Shown: positions 56,551 through 64,000 of the stretch, one piece after another
Position numbering within the stretch: position 1 is the first letter of the stretch
How the letters are laid out: each line of letters starts with the position of its first letter
Assembly: GCF_001689125.2 (NCBI RefSeq)
Contig: NZ_CP015405.2
Span: 4,800,501 to 4,864,500, forward strand
DNA: 64,000 bases
Reading direction: 5' to 3'
Origin: Blautia pseudococcoides
Lineage (GTDB): Bacteria > Bacillota > Clostridia > Lachnospirales > Lachnospiraceae
Program-made: the position numbers and the translations under genes
The notes under the pieces: generated by a model
Seen by the model: only the letters and a program-made list of their open reading frames with translations
What the model was told of the DNA's origin: nothing
The model's database searches: none

Positions 56551-59500
56551 ATGTACATCGCAGATTTACACATTCATTCCCGATATTCCCGTGCCACCAG
56601 CAGGGACTGCACACCGGAATATCTGGATCTCTGGGCGCGCAGGAAGGGAATCCAGATAGTCGGCACAGGTGACTTCACACATCCTGCCTGGAGGGAGGAA
56701 CTGCAGGAAAAGCTGGAACCGGCGGAGGATGGGCTGTATGTGCTGAAGGAAGAATATAGAATACAGGATTCTACAGCGGCAGCAGCCATGCAGCCGCGTT
56801 TTGTGGTTACAGGCGAGATCAGCTCTATCTATAAGAAAAAGGATAAAGTCCGTAAAGTACACAGCCTGATTCTTCTTCCGGGACTGGAGGATGCGGAGAT
56901 CATCTCCGGGAAACTGGAAAGCATCGGCAATATCCATTCCGATGGACGTCCAATATTGGGATTAGACTGCAGGGACCTGCTGGAAATCCTGCTGGAGCTG
57001 TGTCCGCATGCCGTATATGTGCCGGCCCATATCTGGACACCTCATTTTTCTTTATTTGGGGCGTTTTCCGGTTTCGATACAGTGGAGGAATGCTTTGATG
57101 ACTTATCGCCATACATCCGGGCCATGGAGACAGGACTTTCCTCAGATCCGCCTATGAACTGGAGGATATCTGCCCTTGATAAATACCAGCTTATTTCAAA
57201 TTCTGACGCCCATTCCCCTGCAAAGCTGGGCAGGGAGGCCAACCTGCTTAACATCGAACTTACCTATGAAGGATTAAGAAATGCTATTCAGGAGGGAGTC
57301 GGTCTGGCAGGAACCATAGAGTTTTTCCCGGAAGAAGGAAAATATCACTTTGACGGGCACAGAAAATGCCATCTCTGTTTAAGCCCTCCGGAGGCAGAGA
57401 AATACCAGGGTAAATGCCCTGTCTGCGGAAGGAAACTCACGATTGGAGTGTCTCACAGAGTGGAACAGTTAGCTGACCGCCCGGAAGGATTTCTAAGAGC
57501 TGATGCGAAAGCATTTGAAAGCCTTGTACCGCTGCCGGAAGTTATCGGCGCGTCTGTGGGATATTCCGCGGCAAGCAGAAAGGTTGTGAGGCAGTATGAA
57601 GAAATGCTCCGGAAACTGGGACCTGAATTTGAGATACTGCGCATAATGCCCCTGGAAGAGATCCGAAGCGTTTCCGGGCATTTGATCACTGAGGGAATCC
57701 AGAGGCTGCGGGAAGGAAAAGTGGAGAGAATCCCCGGTTTTGACGGAGAGTATGGCACCATAAAATTATTTGAGCAGACAGAAATAGAAAACCTGGATGG
57801 ACAGTTGAGCCTTTTTGACAGCATGGAAAGCATTCGGAATACGAATAAAATATCAGGCAATACAGGAACTGTACAGAGAAAAGGACAATCAGATGATGTA
57901 CGGGAAAACACCCTTCCCACTCTTCCTGCCCCCCAGCCTCTGAATCCCAGGCAGCAGCAGGCCGTCCAGTCCGTAGACCGGGCAGTGGCAGTCATAGCAG
58001 GTCCGGGCACCGGGAAGACTAAGACACTCATATCCCGCATCCTCTATCTTCTGGAAACCAGAAAAGTAAAGCCTTCAGAGATAACCGCAGTTACGTTCAC
58101 GAATAAAGCTGCCGCCGAGATGCAGGAGCGTCTGAGGCAGCGGTTAGGAAAAGGCAGATCAGCCCGTCTGATCCAGGTAGGCACCTTCCACTCCATCTGC
58201 CTTGATCTGCTGAAAAAACAAGGTATGCAGTTTACCCTTGCCGACGAGACGGAAACCCTGGATATTGCCGCAGACATAGTCAAGAGCAGGAATCTGGGGA
58301 TAAAACCCAGACAGTTCCTCCAGAAAGTATCCCGGATCAAAACAAACAGCGATGTGTTCTCAGACCTTTCAGACGGCAGGCGTGAAGAGAAAGCTCCGTC
58401 AGAACATACACCGTTTACCGCCCTTGGCATAACAGAATCCGAACACGCCGCATACATAGAATACAGCCAGACATTAAAATCCCTGCATATCCTTGACTTT
58501 GACGACCTGCTTACGGAAACCCTGAACCTCATAAAATCTGATCCAACCATTCCGGCACAGAGCTTCCATTACCTACACGTCGACGAATTTCAGGATATCA
58601 GCCCAATCCAGTACCGACTGATCATGGAGTGGGCAAAGCGGGGCAGAGAGCTGTTTGTCATCGGCGACCCGGACCAGTCCATTTACGGTTTCCGCGGCTC
58701 AGACGATAAATGTTTTGAACATTTAAAAAACCACTTCCCAGACCTTAATATCATCCGCCTGACCGAAAACTACCGTTCCGCACCTCAGGTGATCTCCAGC
58801 GCAGTTAAGGTTATATCCAAAAATCCTGGCATGGAGAGAGTTATCCACCCCAACCGGCCGGACAACACGCAGGTCCGCCTTGTCACAGCCGGAAGCGAGA
58901 TGGGGGAGGCTATATTTACCGCTAAAGAGATCAACCGCCTGATTGGCGGAATTGATATGCTGGATGCACAGGAAAAACAGGAAACACGTACGGAGCATAC
59001 AATAAGAAGCTTTGCCGATATTGCAGTATTGTACAGAACACACCGCCAGGCTGAACTTCTGGAAAAATGTCTGCGAAGGGAGGGCATTCCATATGTGATT
59101 GCCGGGCGCGAGGATTTTCTTGCAGAAAAGACCGTCCGGGGATGCATCTGCTTTTTCCGATGCCTGACAGATCAGGATGACACAGTGAACAGGAATCTTT
59201 GCCTGAAATTACTGTGGGACCTGGAACCAAACCAGATAAGCGGCAGTATTTTTGAAACCATGCAGGGGAAGTATATTCCATTCCTAAAGAAAGGAAAACC
59301 GCAGAAAGTCCTGGAACAATGGATAGAAGACATGAATCTTACAGATGATATAGCTGTAAACAAGCTTCTTGGAATGACCGTTTTCTATAAATCCATGCAG
59401 GAATTCATGGATGCCGTCTGCCTTGGTGTGGAAAGTGATCTGAAACGCTGCGGCGGCAGGAAATATACAGCCGACTGCGTCACACTCATGACACTCCACG

Positions 59501-59817
59501 GCTCAAAAGGCCTGGAATTCCCAGTGACGATTATCTATGGCGTCAGAAAAGGCGTGATACCTTATGAGAGGGACTCTCATCAAAAGAAAGAAGACAGCGC
59601 AGGTATCCGGGAGAATTTCATCACTGACATTGAGGAAGAACGCCGGCTCTTTTACGTGGGAATGACCAGAGCCAAAGAGGAATTGATACTCACCACCTCC
59701 CGGGAAACCTCTGCCTTTCTGGAGGATCTGCCGGAGGAATCCCTGCGGAGAGAAATTGCTGATAAAAGAAAGCAAAACGACGGGGGAGAGCAGTTAAGCC
59801 TTTTCGACTTCCTGTAA
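56551..59817 (+). CDS. PHP/EndoQ-like nuclease fused to UvrD-family helicase
   Basis: 1088 residues. Residues 1-410 form a PHP domain (DLHIHSRYSRATS, GTGDFTHP, VTGEISSIY, ISNSDAHSPAKLG) with a four-Cys zinc site (Cys273, Cys276, Cys289, Cys292), as in endonuclease Q, which nicks 5' of deaminated bases such as uracil and hypoxanthine. From about 465 follows a UvrD/Rep/PcrA superfamily 1 helicase: Walker A AGPGTGKTKT (about 483), TFTNKAAAEM, DEFQDISPIQ, GDPDQSIYGFRG, TLHGSKGLEF and YVGMTRAKEEL. Identical QLSLF motifs, like the beta-clamp consensus, occur at 418-422 (linker) and 1081-1085 (C-terminus). Repair of deaminated DNA coupled to unwinding is the likely role. A weak ribosome binding site (AAGG) precedes the ATG. 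Confidence 0.9.
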   Translation: MYIADLHIHSRYSRATSRDCTPEYLDLWARRKGIQIVGTGDFTHPAWREELQEKLEPAEDGLYVLKEEYRIQDSTAAAAMQPRFVVTGEISSIYKKKDKVRKVHSLILLPGLEDAEIISGKLESIGNIHSDGRPILGLDCRDLLEILLELCPHAVYVPAHIWTPHFSLFGAFSGFDTVEECFDDLSPYIRAMETGLSSDPPMNWRISALDKYQLISNSDAHSPAKLGREANLLNIELTYEGLRNAIQEGVGLAGTIEFFPEEGKYHFDGHRKCHLCLSPPEAEKYQGKCPVCGRKLTIGVSHRVEQLADRPEGFLRADAKAFESLVPLPEVIGASVGYSAASRKVVRQYEEMLRKLGPEFEILRIMPLEEIRSVSGHLITEGIQRLREGKVERIPGFDGEYGTIKLFEQTEIENLDGQLSLFDSMESIRNTNKISGNTGTVQRKGQSDDVRENTLPTLPAPQPLNPRQQQAVQSVDRAVAVIAGPGTGKTKTLISRILYLLETRKVKPSEITAVTFTNKAAAEMQERLRQRLGKGRSARLIQVGTFHSICLDLLKKQGMQFTLADETETLDIAADIVKSRNLGIKPRQFLQKVSRIKTNSDVFSDLSDGRREEKAPSEHTPFTALGITESEHAAYIEYSQTLKSLHILDFDDLLTETLNLIKSDPTIPAQSFHYLHVDEFQDISPIQYRLIMEWAKRGRELFVIGDPDQSIYGFRGSDDKCFEHLKNHFPDLNIIRLTENYRSAPQVISSAVKVISKNPGMERVIHPNRPDNTQVRLVTAGSEMGEAIFTAKEINRLIGGIDMLDAQEKQETRTEHTIRSFADIAVLYRTHRQAELLEKCLRREGIPYVIAGREDFLAEKTVRGCICFFRCLTDQDDTVNRNLCLKLLWDLEPNQISGSIFETMQGKYIPFLKKGKPQKVLEQWIEDMNLTDDIAVNKLLGMTVFYKSMQEFMDAVCLGVESDLKRCGGRKYTADCVTLMTLHGSKGLEFPVTIIYGVRKGVIPYERDSHQKKEDSAGIRENFITDIEEERRLFYVGMTRAKEELILTTSRETSAFLEDLPEESLRREIADKRKQNDGGEQLSLFDFL

Positions 59818-59843
59818 ATGAAGCAGACTGAGAGGAAAAAAGA

Positions 59844-61319
59844 ATGACACAAAAGAATATAAAACATCTGACACTTCTGCATTCCAATGACATGCACGGT
59901 GATTTCCTTGCAGAGGAAATTGATAATGAACTGGTGGGAGGCGTCTCTCTTTTATCAGGTTATGTCAACCAAGTGAGAAGAGACATTCCCAATACCTTAT
60001 ACATGATCGCAGGAGATATGTTCAGGGGTTCTCTCATAGATACTGAATTCAAGGGAATCTCCACAATAGAAATCATGAATGTCCTGGGACCTGATATTGT
60101 CTCCCTGGGAAATCACGAACTGGATTACGGCATTGCGCATCTGTTGTTTTTGGAGCGCTGCTGTAAATTCCCCATCGTAAATGCAAATATCTACATCAGG
60201 CCAACAGGTATGCGTTTGTTCCGGTCCCACAAAATCCTTCAAGTGGATGGTATGAAAATCCTTGTTATGGGCCTTTTGACGGAAGACATTATGAGTAAGG
60301 CAAAATCAGACATGCTCCTTGGAACCTTTGTGGATTTGACCGATGCAGCCAGGGAAGTGGGCATTATCTGCAACAGTTATAAAAACGTGGATATTGATTT
60401 TACCATACTCCTCACACACATTGGATTTGCGGAAGATTTAAAGCTTGCCGAACAGCTTGACCCCAGATGGGGTGTGGATGTTATCATCGGCGGTCACAGC
60501 CACACCTATCTGGACGCGCCCGCAGAGGTGAATAACATCCTTATTGTACAGGCCGGGATCGGAACTGACCAGATCGGACGTTTTGAGATAGAGGTAAACA
60601 CGGATACCAATTCCGTTGAGAGCTACACATGGGAAACGGTTCCTATTGATGACGCGCACTGTGAAAGAAATGAGGAACTGGAACACCTGATCTATGACTT
60701 TAAAAAAGTAACGGATGAAAAATACGGAGCGGTCCTGGCCAGCATGGTGCGAAAAGCCACCCATCCCAGCCGCTATCAATCCACAAGCGCAGGGAATCTG
60801 TTCTGTGATGCGCTGAAAAAACAGTTTGGACTGGATATCGTCATGCTTGGTTCCGGAAGCCTCAGGGCGGAGGAAATAGGACCCATTATCACGGTGGGGG
60901 ATTTGCTGAATATGTATCCCTATGATGAGACACTGGTCCGTATTGAATTGACAGGAAAAGAACTGAAGAGAGGAATTCTCCATGCCATGAAGAAAAGCTT
61001 CCGTGCTAAGGACAACGATTCCGAATATTATCAGTTCAGCAAAGGCATCCATATTGTATATTCCACAGGCAGCCAGGTATTGACAGAAGCACGGTTTAAC
61101 GGAAAAGAAATACAGGATGATGCCGTATTTGCCGTGGGCCTGGAACTGTTCCACTACAATAATATAGACAGTTTCCTGGGGCTTGACCGGGAGGCCATGG
61201 AGGGGCGGAAGCAGGCGAAGACTGTGACGGGAAATATCCGAACTGCTATTGAGGAATATTTTAGAGAACATAATGCTCTGCGGCCTGTTTATGAAAAAAG
61301 AACAGAAACAACAGATTAA
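59844..61319 (+). CDS. 5'-nucleotidase/2',3'-cyclic phosphodiesterase family protein
   Basis: 491 residues. The metallophosphatase domain has LLHSNDMHGDF, AGDMFRGS, SLGNHELDYG, LTHIGF and GGHSHTYLD, all metal ligands of the UshA/CpdB type. The C-terminal 5'-nucleotidase domain (TSAGNLFCDALKKQFGLDIV, then MLGSGSLRAEEIG) provides substrate binding. Most relatives are secreted, but no signal peptide is present, so this one should be cytoplasmic. It starts 26 nt after the helicase gene and may act on nucleotides released in repair or turnover. Confidence 0.88.
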   Translation: MTQKNIKHLTLLHSNDMHGDFLAEEIDNELVGGVSLLSGYVNQVRRDIPNTLYMIAGDMFRGSLIDTEFKGISTIEIMNVLGPDIVSLGNHELDYGIAHLLFLERCCKFPIVNANIYIRPTGMRLFRSHKILQVDGMKILVMGLLTEDIMSKAKSDMLLGTFVDLTDAAREVGIICNSYKNVDIDFTILLTHIGFAEDLKLAEQLDPRWGVDVIIGGHSHTYLDAPAEVNNILIVQAGIGTDQIGRFEIEVNTDTNSVESYTWETVPIDDAHCERNEELEHLIYDFKKVTDEKYGAVLASMVRKATHPSRYQSTSAGNLFCDALKKQFGLDIVMLGSGSLRAEEIGPIITVGDLLNMYPYDETLVRIELTGKELKRGILHAMKKSFRAKDNDSEYYQFSKGIHIVYSTGSQVLTEARFNGKEIQDDAVFAVGLELFHYNNIDSFLGLDREAMEGRKQAKTVTGNIRTAIEEYFREHNALRPVYEKRTETTD

Positions 61320-61336
61320 GAAAGGAAAAATATAAA

Positions 61337-61840
61337 ATGCAGGAATCTAAATCAAATATATCCATAAGAAATGCACAGCCGGGGGAAGGTGAATATCTGG
61401 CCTCCATTGAGGCGGCCTGTTTCCCGGCAGCGGAAGCAGCCAGCGTGGAGGCCATAAAAGAGCGTCTGGCTGCATTTCCTGAAAAGTTTTTTGCTGCGGA
61501 AACAGAAGGAAAATTAGTGGGATTTGTCAATGGAGGCGTGACAGATGAACCATATCTGCCTGACGAGATGTATCACAATGTTGGTTTACATAATCCAAAT
61601 GGCAGCTATCAGACCGTATTCGGCCTCAATGTTCTGCCCCGGTACAGAAGACAGGGCATCGCTGAGAAACTTATGAATGCATTGATACAGTCCGCAAAAC
61701 AAGAGGGGAAAAAAGGAGTCATTTTGACCTGTAAGGACCACATGATCCATTACTATGAAAAATTTGGCTTTGTCTGCCACGGCAGAGCGGATTCCTGTCA
61801 CGGAAATGCAGTCTGGAACCATATGCAGCTGATTTTTTAA
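61337..61840 (+). CDS. GNAT-family N-acetyltransferase
   Basis: 167 residues. The GNAT core has the acetyl-CoA loop in LNVLPRYRRQGIAEKLMNAL and the final strands around HYYEKFGFVCHG. The N-terminal IEAACFPAAEAAS and overall layout resemble arylalkylamine (AANAT-like) acetyltransferases of Firmicutes. Cytoplasmic. The substrate is unknown. It starts 17 nt after the phosphoesterase gene and is probably in the same operon. Confidence 0.85.
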   Translation: MQESKSNISIRNAQPGEGEYLASIEAACFPAAEAASVEAIKERLAAFPEKFFAAETEGKLVGFVNGGVTDEPYLPDEMYHNVGLHNPNGSYQTVFGLNVLPRYRRQGIAEKLMNALIQSAKQEGKKGVILTCKDHMIHYYEKFGFVCHGRADSCHGNAVWNHMQLIF

Positions 61841-61958
61841 AGCATCTCTGCAGATATCCGGGTAATCCATGGGAAAGTATCATACACGCTCAAACCCATG
61901 CAGGACGGCTCTTTCACTATTTTACTCCTCATGTGGAAAAAAGCAACAATAAAAGCGA

Positions 61959-61987
61959 TTGACAAACATACCGATGGTATGTTAATT
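61959..61987 (+). promoter_or_regulatory. Promoter with TetR-type operator
   Basis: -35 TTGACA (61959-61964), 17-bp spacer, -10 TTAATT (61982-61987). The spacer is filled by the perfect palindrome ACATACCGATGGTATGT (61966-61982), a likely autorepression site for the TetR protein just downstream. Confidence 0.75.
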
Positions 61988-62020
61988 TGAATATAATCCA
62001 AAGAACTATGGAGGTACAAT

Positions 62021-62674
62021 ATGGCACGGAATAAATATCCGGAGGAGACAGTGAATCTGATTCTGGAAACTGCAGGCAGACTTTTTGTGGAAAAGGGGTA
62101 TGAGCGGACTTCTATCCAGGATATCGTGGATCATCTGGGAGGACTCAGCAAAGGCGCTATTTATCACCACTTTAAGTCAAAAGAGGAAATCCTCTCTGCT
62201 GTGACAGACCGCATGACGGAAGGGTCGGAAGTTCTGCTGCGCCGGATAAGAGACGATAAGACGCTTACAGGAAAAGAAAAACTAAAAAAATTGTTTTTTG
62301 AATCCCTCAACCGTCCGGAGCAGAAAGATATGTTTCGTTCCGCCCCCCGACTTGGAGATAATCCGCAGCTATTGTCCATGGTAATGCGGGAAACCATTGA
62401 TATCACGGCTCCCCAATATCTGACCCCCATCATGGAAGAGGGGATAAAGGACGGCAGCATCCATACAAAATATCCGGCAGAGTTAGGGGAAGTATTGCTT
62501 CTGCTTGGGAATGTATGGATCAATCCAATGACTATGGATTCCACCCCTGAGGAGACACTCAGGAAATGCCTCTGTTTTAAGGAGATTTTGGAGGCCCTTG
62601 GTCTTGACATTGTGGATGAGAAAACTATCAACAGACTGCAGGAACTGACAGAGATTTATAATGAATATAAATAA
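62021..62674 (+). CDS. TetR-family repressor
   Basis: 217 residues. The N-terminal helix-turn-helix (AGRLFVEKGYERTSIQDIVD, then GLSKGAIYHHFKSKEEILSA) is typical of TetR repressors. The C-terminal ligand domain is variable. GGAGG lies upstream of the ATG. Its promoter contains a perfect palindrome, and a related one lies before the ABC transporter genes, so it most likely controls both. Confidence 0.92.
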   Translation: MARNKYPEETVNLILETAGRLFVEKGYERTSIQDIVDHLGGLSKGAIYHHFKSKEEILSAVTDRMTEGSEVLLRRIRDDKTLTGKEKLKKLFFESLNRPEQKDMFRSAPRLGDNPQLLSMVMRETIDITAPQYLTPIMEEGIKDGSIHTKYPAELGEVLLLLGNVWINPMTMDSTPEETLRKCLCFKEILEALGLDIVDEKTINRLQELTEIYNEYK

Positions 62675-62728
62675 TATAAGGCTGCCCGGCAGCATTGTCT
62701 GAACCGGCAGCTTATTTTTTATCATTAT

Positions 62729-62747
62729 ACATACCTACGGTCGGTAT
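62729..62747 (+). promoter_or_regulatory. Second TetR-type operator
   Basis: ACATACC (62729-62735), then TACGGTC and GGTAT (62743-62747), repeats the half-site of the operator at 61966. It lies directly before the ribosome binding site of the ABC ATPase gene. Confidence 0.55.
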
Positions 62748-62763
62748 TAAAAGGAGAGAAACG

Positions 62764-63480
62764 ATGGATGCAGTAATAGAAATAAGGGAAGTGTCTAAGA
62801 GTTTTCAGGGACAGAGTGTGCTGGAACGCTGCTCCCTGAATCTGAAGAAGGGTGAAATTTACGGCCTGTTGGGAATCAACGGAGCCGGAAAGACCACACT
62901 GATGAAAATAACCGGCGGTTTTCAGCAGCCGGACGAGGGAGAAGTGCGGATAGAAGGCAGAGACAGCTGGGAGTACAGAGAGAAGATCCAGAGCAGGATA
63001 GGCACTCTGATCGAGACGCCCATATTTTACGATCACTTGTCAGCCAGGGAGAATCTGGAGATCCATATGGCATACATGGGTCAGGAAAGTGATATTAACG
63101 GTGCCCTGGAGCAGGTAGGGCTGGTGCGGACAGGAAAAAAGCCGGTCTCCAGATTTTCCATGGGCATGAAGCAGCGGCTGGGGATTGCAAGGGCAATGCT
63201 CCATAGCCCGGATTGTCTGCTGCTGGACGAACCGGTCAATGGCCTTGACCCTGTGGGAATACAGGAAGTGAGAGATATTCTGCTGGCTTTGGCAAAGAAA
63301 GGTACAGCGATGCTGGTCTCCAGTCATATTCTGAGCGAAATGGAGCAGCTTGCCCACAGAGTGGGCATCCTGGCACAGGGAAAAATTGTGGAGGAGTTCT
63401 CCCCGTCTTTGATGAGAAAACAATACGGAGAAAATTTTGAAAATTACGTCATTGACATTATGAAGAGGAAACAGATATGA
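62764..63480 (+). CDS. ABC transporter ATP-binding protein (BcrA-like)
   Basis: 238 residues from the ATG at 62764 (AAAGGAGAG upstream). Walker A GINGAGKTT, signature FSMGMKQRLGIARAM, Walker B CLLLDEPVNGLDP and H-loop VSSHILSEM are all present. The family is that of peptide-antibiotic exporters (BcrA/LanF-like) with a separate ABC-2 permease, which follows with an ATGA overlap. The TetR neighbour suggests a drug- or peptide-inducible efflux pump. Confidence 0.9.
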   Translation: MDAVIEIREVSKSFQGQSVLERCSLNLKKGEIYGLLGINGAGKTTLMKITGGFQQPDEGEVRIEGRDSWEYREKIQSRIGTLIETPIFYDHLSARENLEIHMAYMGQESDINGALEQVGLVRTGKKPVSRFSMGMKQRLGIARAMLHSPDCLLLDEPVNGLDPVGIQEVRDILLALAKKGTAMLVSSHILSEMEQLAHRVGILAQGKIVEEFSPSLMRKQYGENFENYVIDIMKRKQI

Positions 63481-64000
63481 AGCTGATAAAGCTGGAATTA
63501 AGAAGAACGGACTTTAAGGGCTATCTGCTGGCAGCAGTGGGGATCGCTGTGTTTTGTCTGATCATGACCTTTGCCTTTCCGCTGCTTCCCAAACTGGAGG
63601 AGGGAAGTGTGACCAAAGACGATGCGCTGCTGTTTGCCACCTGGAAAGGGGTGCTGCTGCCCGTTTCCGGACTGATCATGTCCTGTTTTGCGGTCCTGGG
63701 CGGCGCTATGGCAGCCAGGCTGGTGGTGACAGAATATACAGGGAAAAATGCGCTTCTGCTCTTCTCTTACCCTGTGAAAAGAAAATCGGTCCTGAAGGCA
63801 AAATGTACCCTGCTGTGGGGCTTTATATTTACAGCTACGTTACTCTGTGAGACACTGTGCTTTCTTGTGGTGGGTATGGCGGCCAATCTGTTTCATTTCA
63901 TGCCCGAAACCTTTGGCATAACGGAGATAGGGAGGGTGCTGGCAGCAGGTGTGGTACTGGGCGTGATGGCAGCCTCTATAGGACAGATTTCCATGCGTAT
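63477..64000 (+). CDS. ABC-2 permease, cut by window end
   Basis: The first 174 residues of a membrane permease. It begins MKLIKLELRRTDFKGYLLAA and has hydrophobic helices at about 17-40, 60-85 and 118-140 and again at the edge. LVVTEYTGKNALLLFSYP is the conserved cytoplasmic segment of bacitracin-type ABC-2 permeases. Its ATG overlaps the stop of the ATPase gene. The frame is still open at position 64000. Confidence 0.85.
   Translation, partial: MKLIKLELRRTDFKGYLLAAVGIAVFCLIMTFAFPLLPKLEEGSVTKDDALLFATWKGVLLPVSGLIMSCFAVLGGAMAARLVVTEYTGKNALLLFSYPVKRKSVLKAKCTLLWGFIFTATLLCETLCFLVVGMAANLFHFMPETFGITEIGRVLAAGVVLGVMAASIGQISMR

Noticed and set aside
1..64000. CRISPR array, tRNA or rRNA genes
   Set aside because: No regularly spaced repeats, cloverleaf-like sequences or rRNA segments were recognised on reading; a tool search could still find something subtle.

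Overview
The window looks like a chromosomal stretch of a low-GC Gram-positive anaerobe, most likely a gut Lachnospiraceae (Blautia-like) member. The evidence is strong AGGAGG ribosome binding sites, sugar ABC cassettes (two permeases plus a lipoprotein) paired with YesM/YesN-type two-component systems, GH127/GH31/GH38/GH32 enzymes, and several IS families typical of that group. The genus is an inference from gene content; no rRNA or tRNA gene was seen.

The left third (1 to about 22,400) is an AT-rich accessory island full of decayed mobile DNA. Its centre is a dispersed class II lanthipeptide locus: a three-gene ABC-2 exporter (1961-4531), an XRE regulator (6810-7166), an AgrA/AgrC-like two-component system (7439-9458), a small gene of 51 codons with its own strong promoter that I propose as the precursor peptide (9610-9765), a LanM synthetase (10880-13804) and a SAM methyltransferase (13849-14571). 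IS21, IS110, IS4 and IS66 fragments are scattered between them. Further right are a frameshifted tyrosine recombinase, a HipB/HipA-like pair, a four-gene operon with DUF3990 (ADP-ribosyltransferase-like) and DUF3791 proteins, and a truncated PtuA/PtuB-type defence pair. The island ends abruptly at about 22,400, where the ATPase gene and a GH2 glycosidase gene truncate each other head to head.

The rest (22.4-64 kb) is ordinary, higher-GC carbohydrate metabolism. 23.4-29.8 kb is a LacI-regulated ABC importer plus GH32 enzyme (sucrose or fructo-oligosaccharides). 29.9-32.9 kb holds an EcsC-family protein, a small hypothetical protein, IS66/IS91 remnants and an MBL-fold hydrolase. 33.0-45.5 kb is a YesN/YesM system divergent from a TIM-barrel isomerase, ABC importer, MFS transporter and GH38 alpha-mannosidase; two near-identical promoter modules precede the isomerase and the importer. 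46.4-56.3 kb is a second YesM/YesN-like system with an ABC importer, a GH31 enzyme and a GH127 beta-L-arabinofuranosidase.

The right end (56.5-64 kb) carries a large PHP/EndoQ-like nuclease fused to a UvrD-type helicase with two candidate sliding-clamp motifs, a cytoplasmic 5'-nucleotidase-like phosphoesterase, a GNAT acetyltransferase, and a TetR regulator next to an ABC transporter that runs off the window, with matching operator-like palindromes in front of both.
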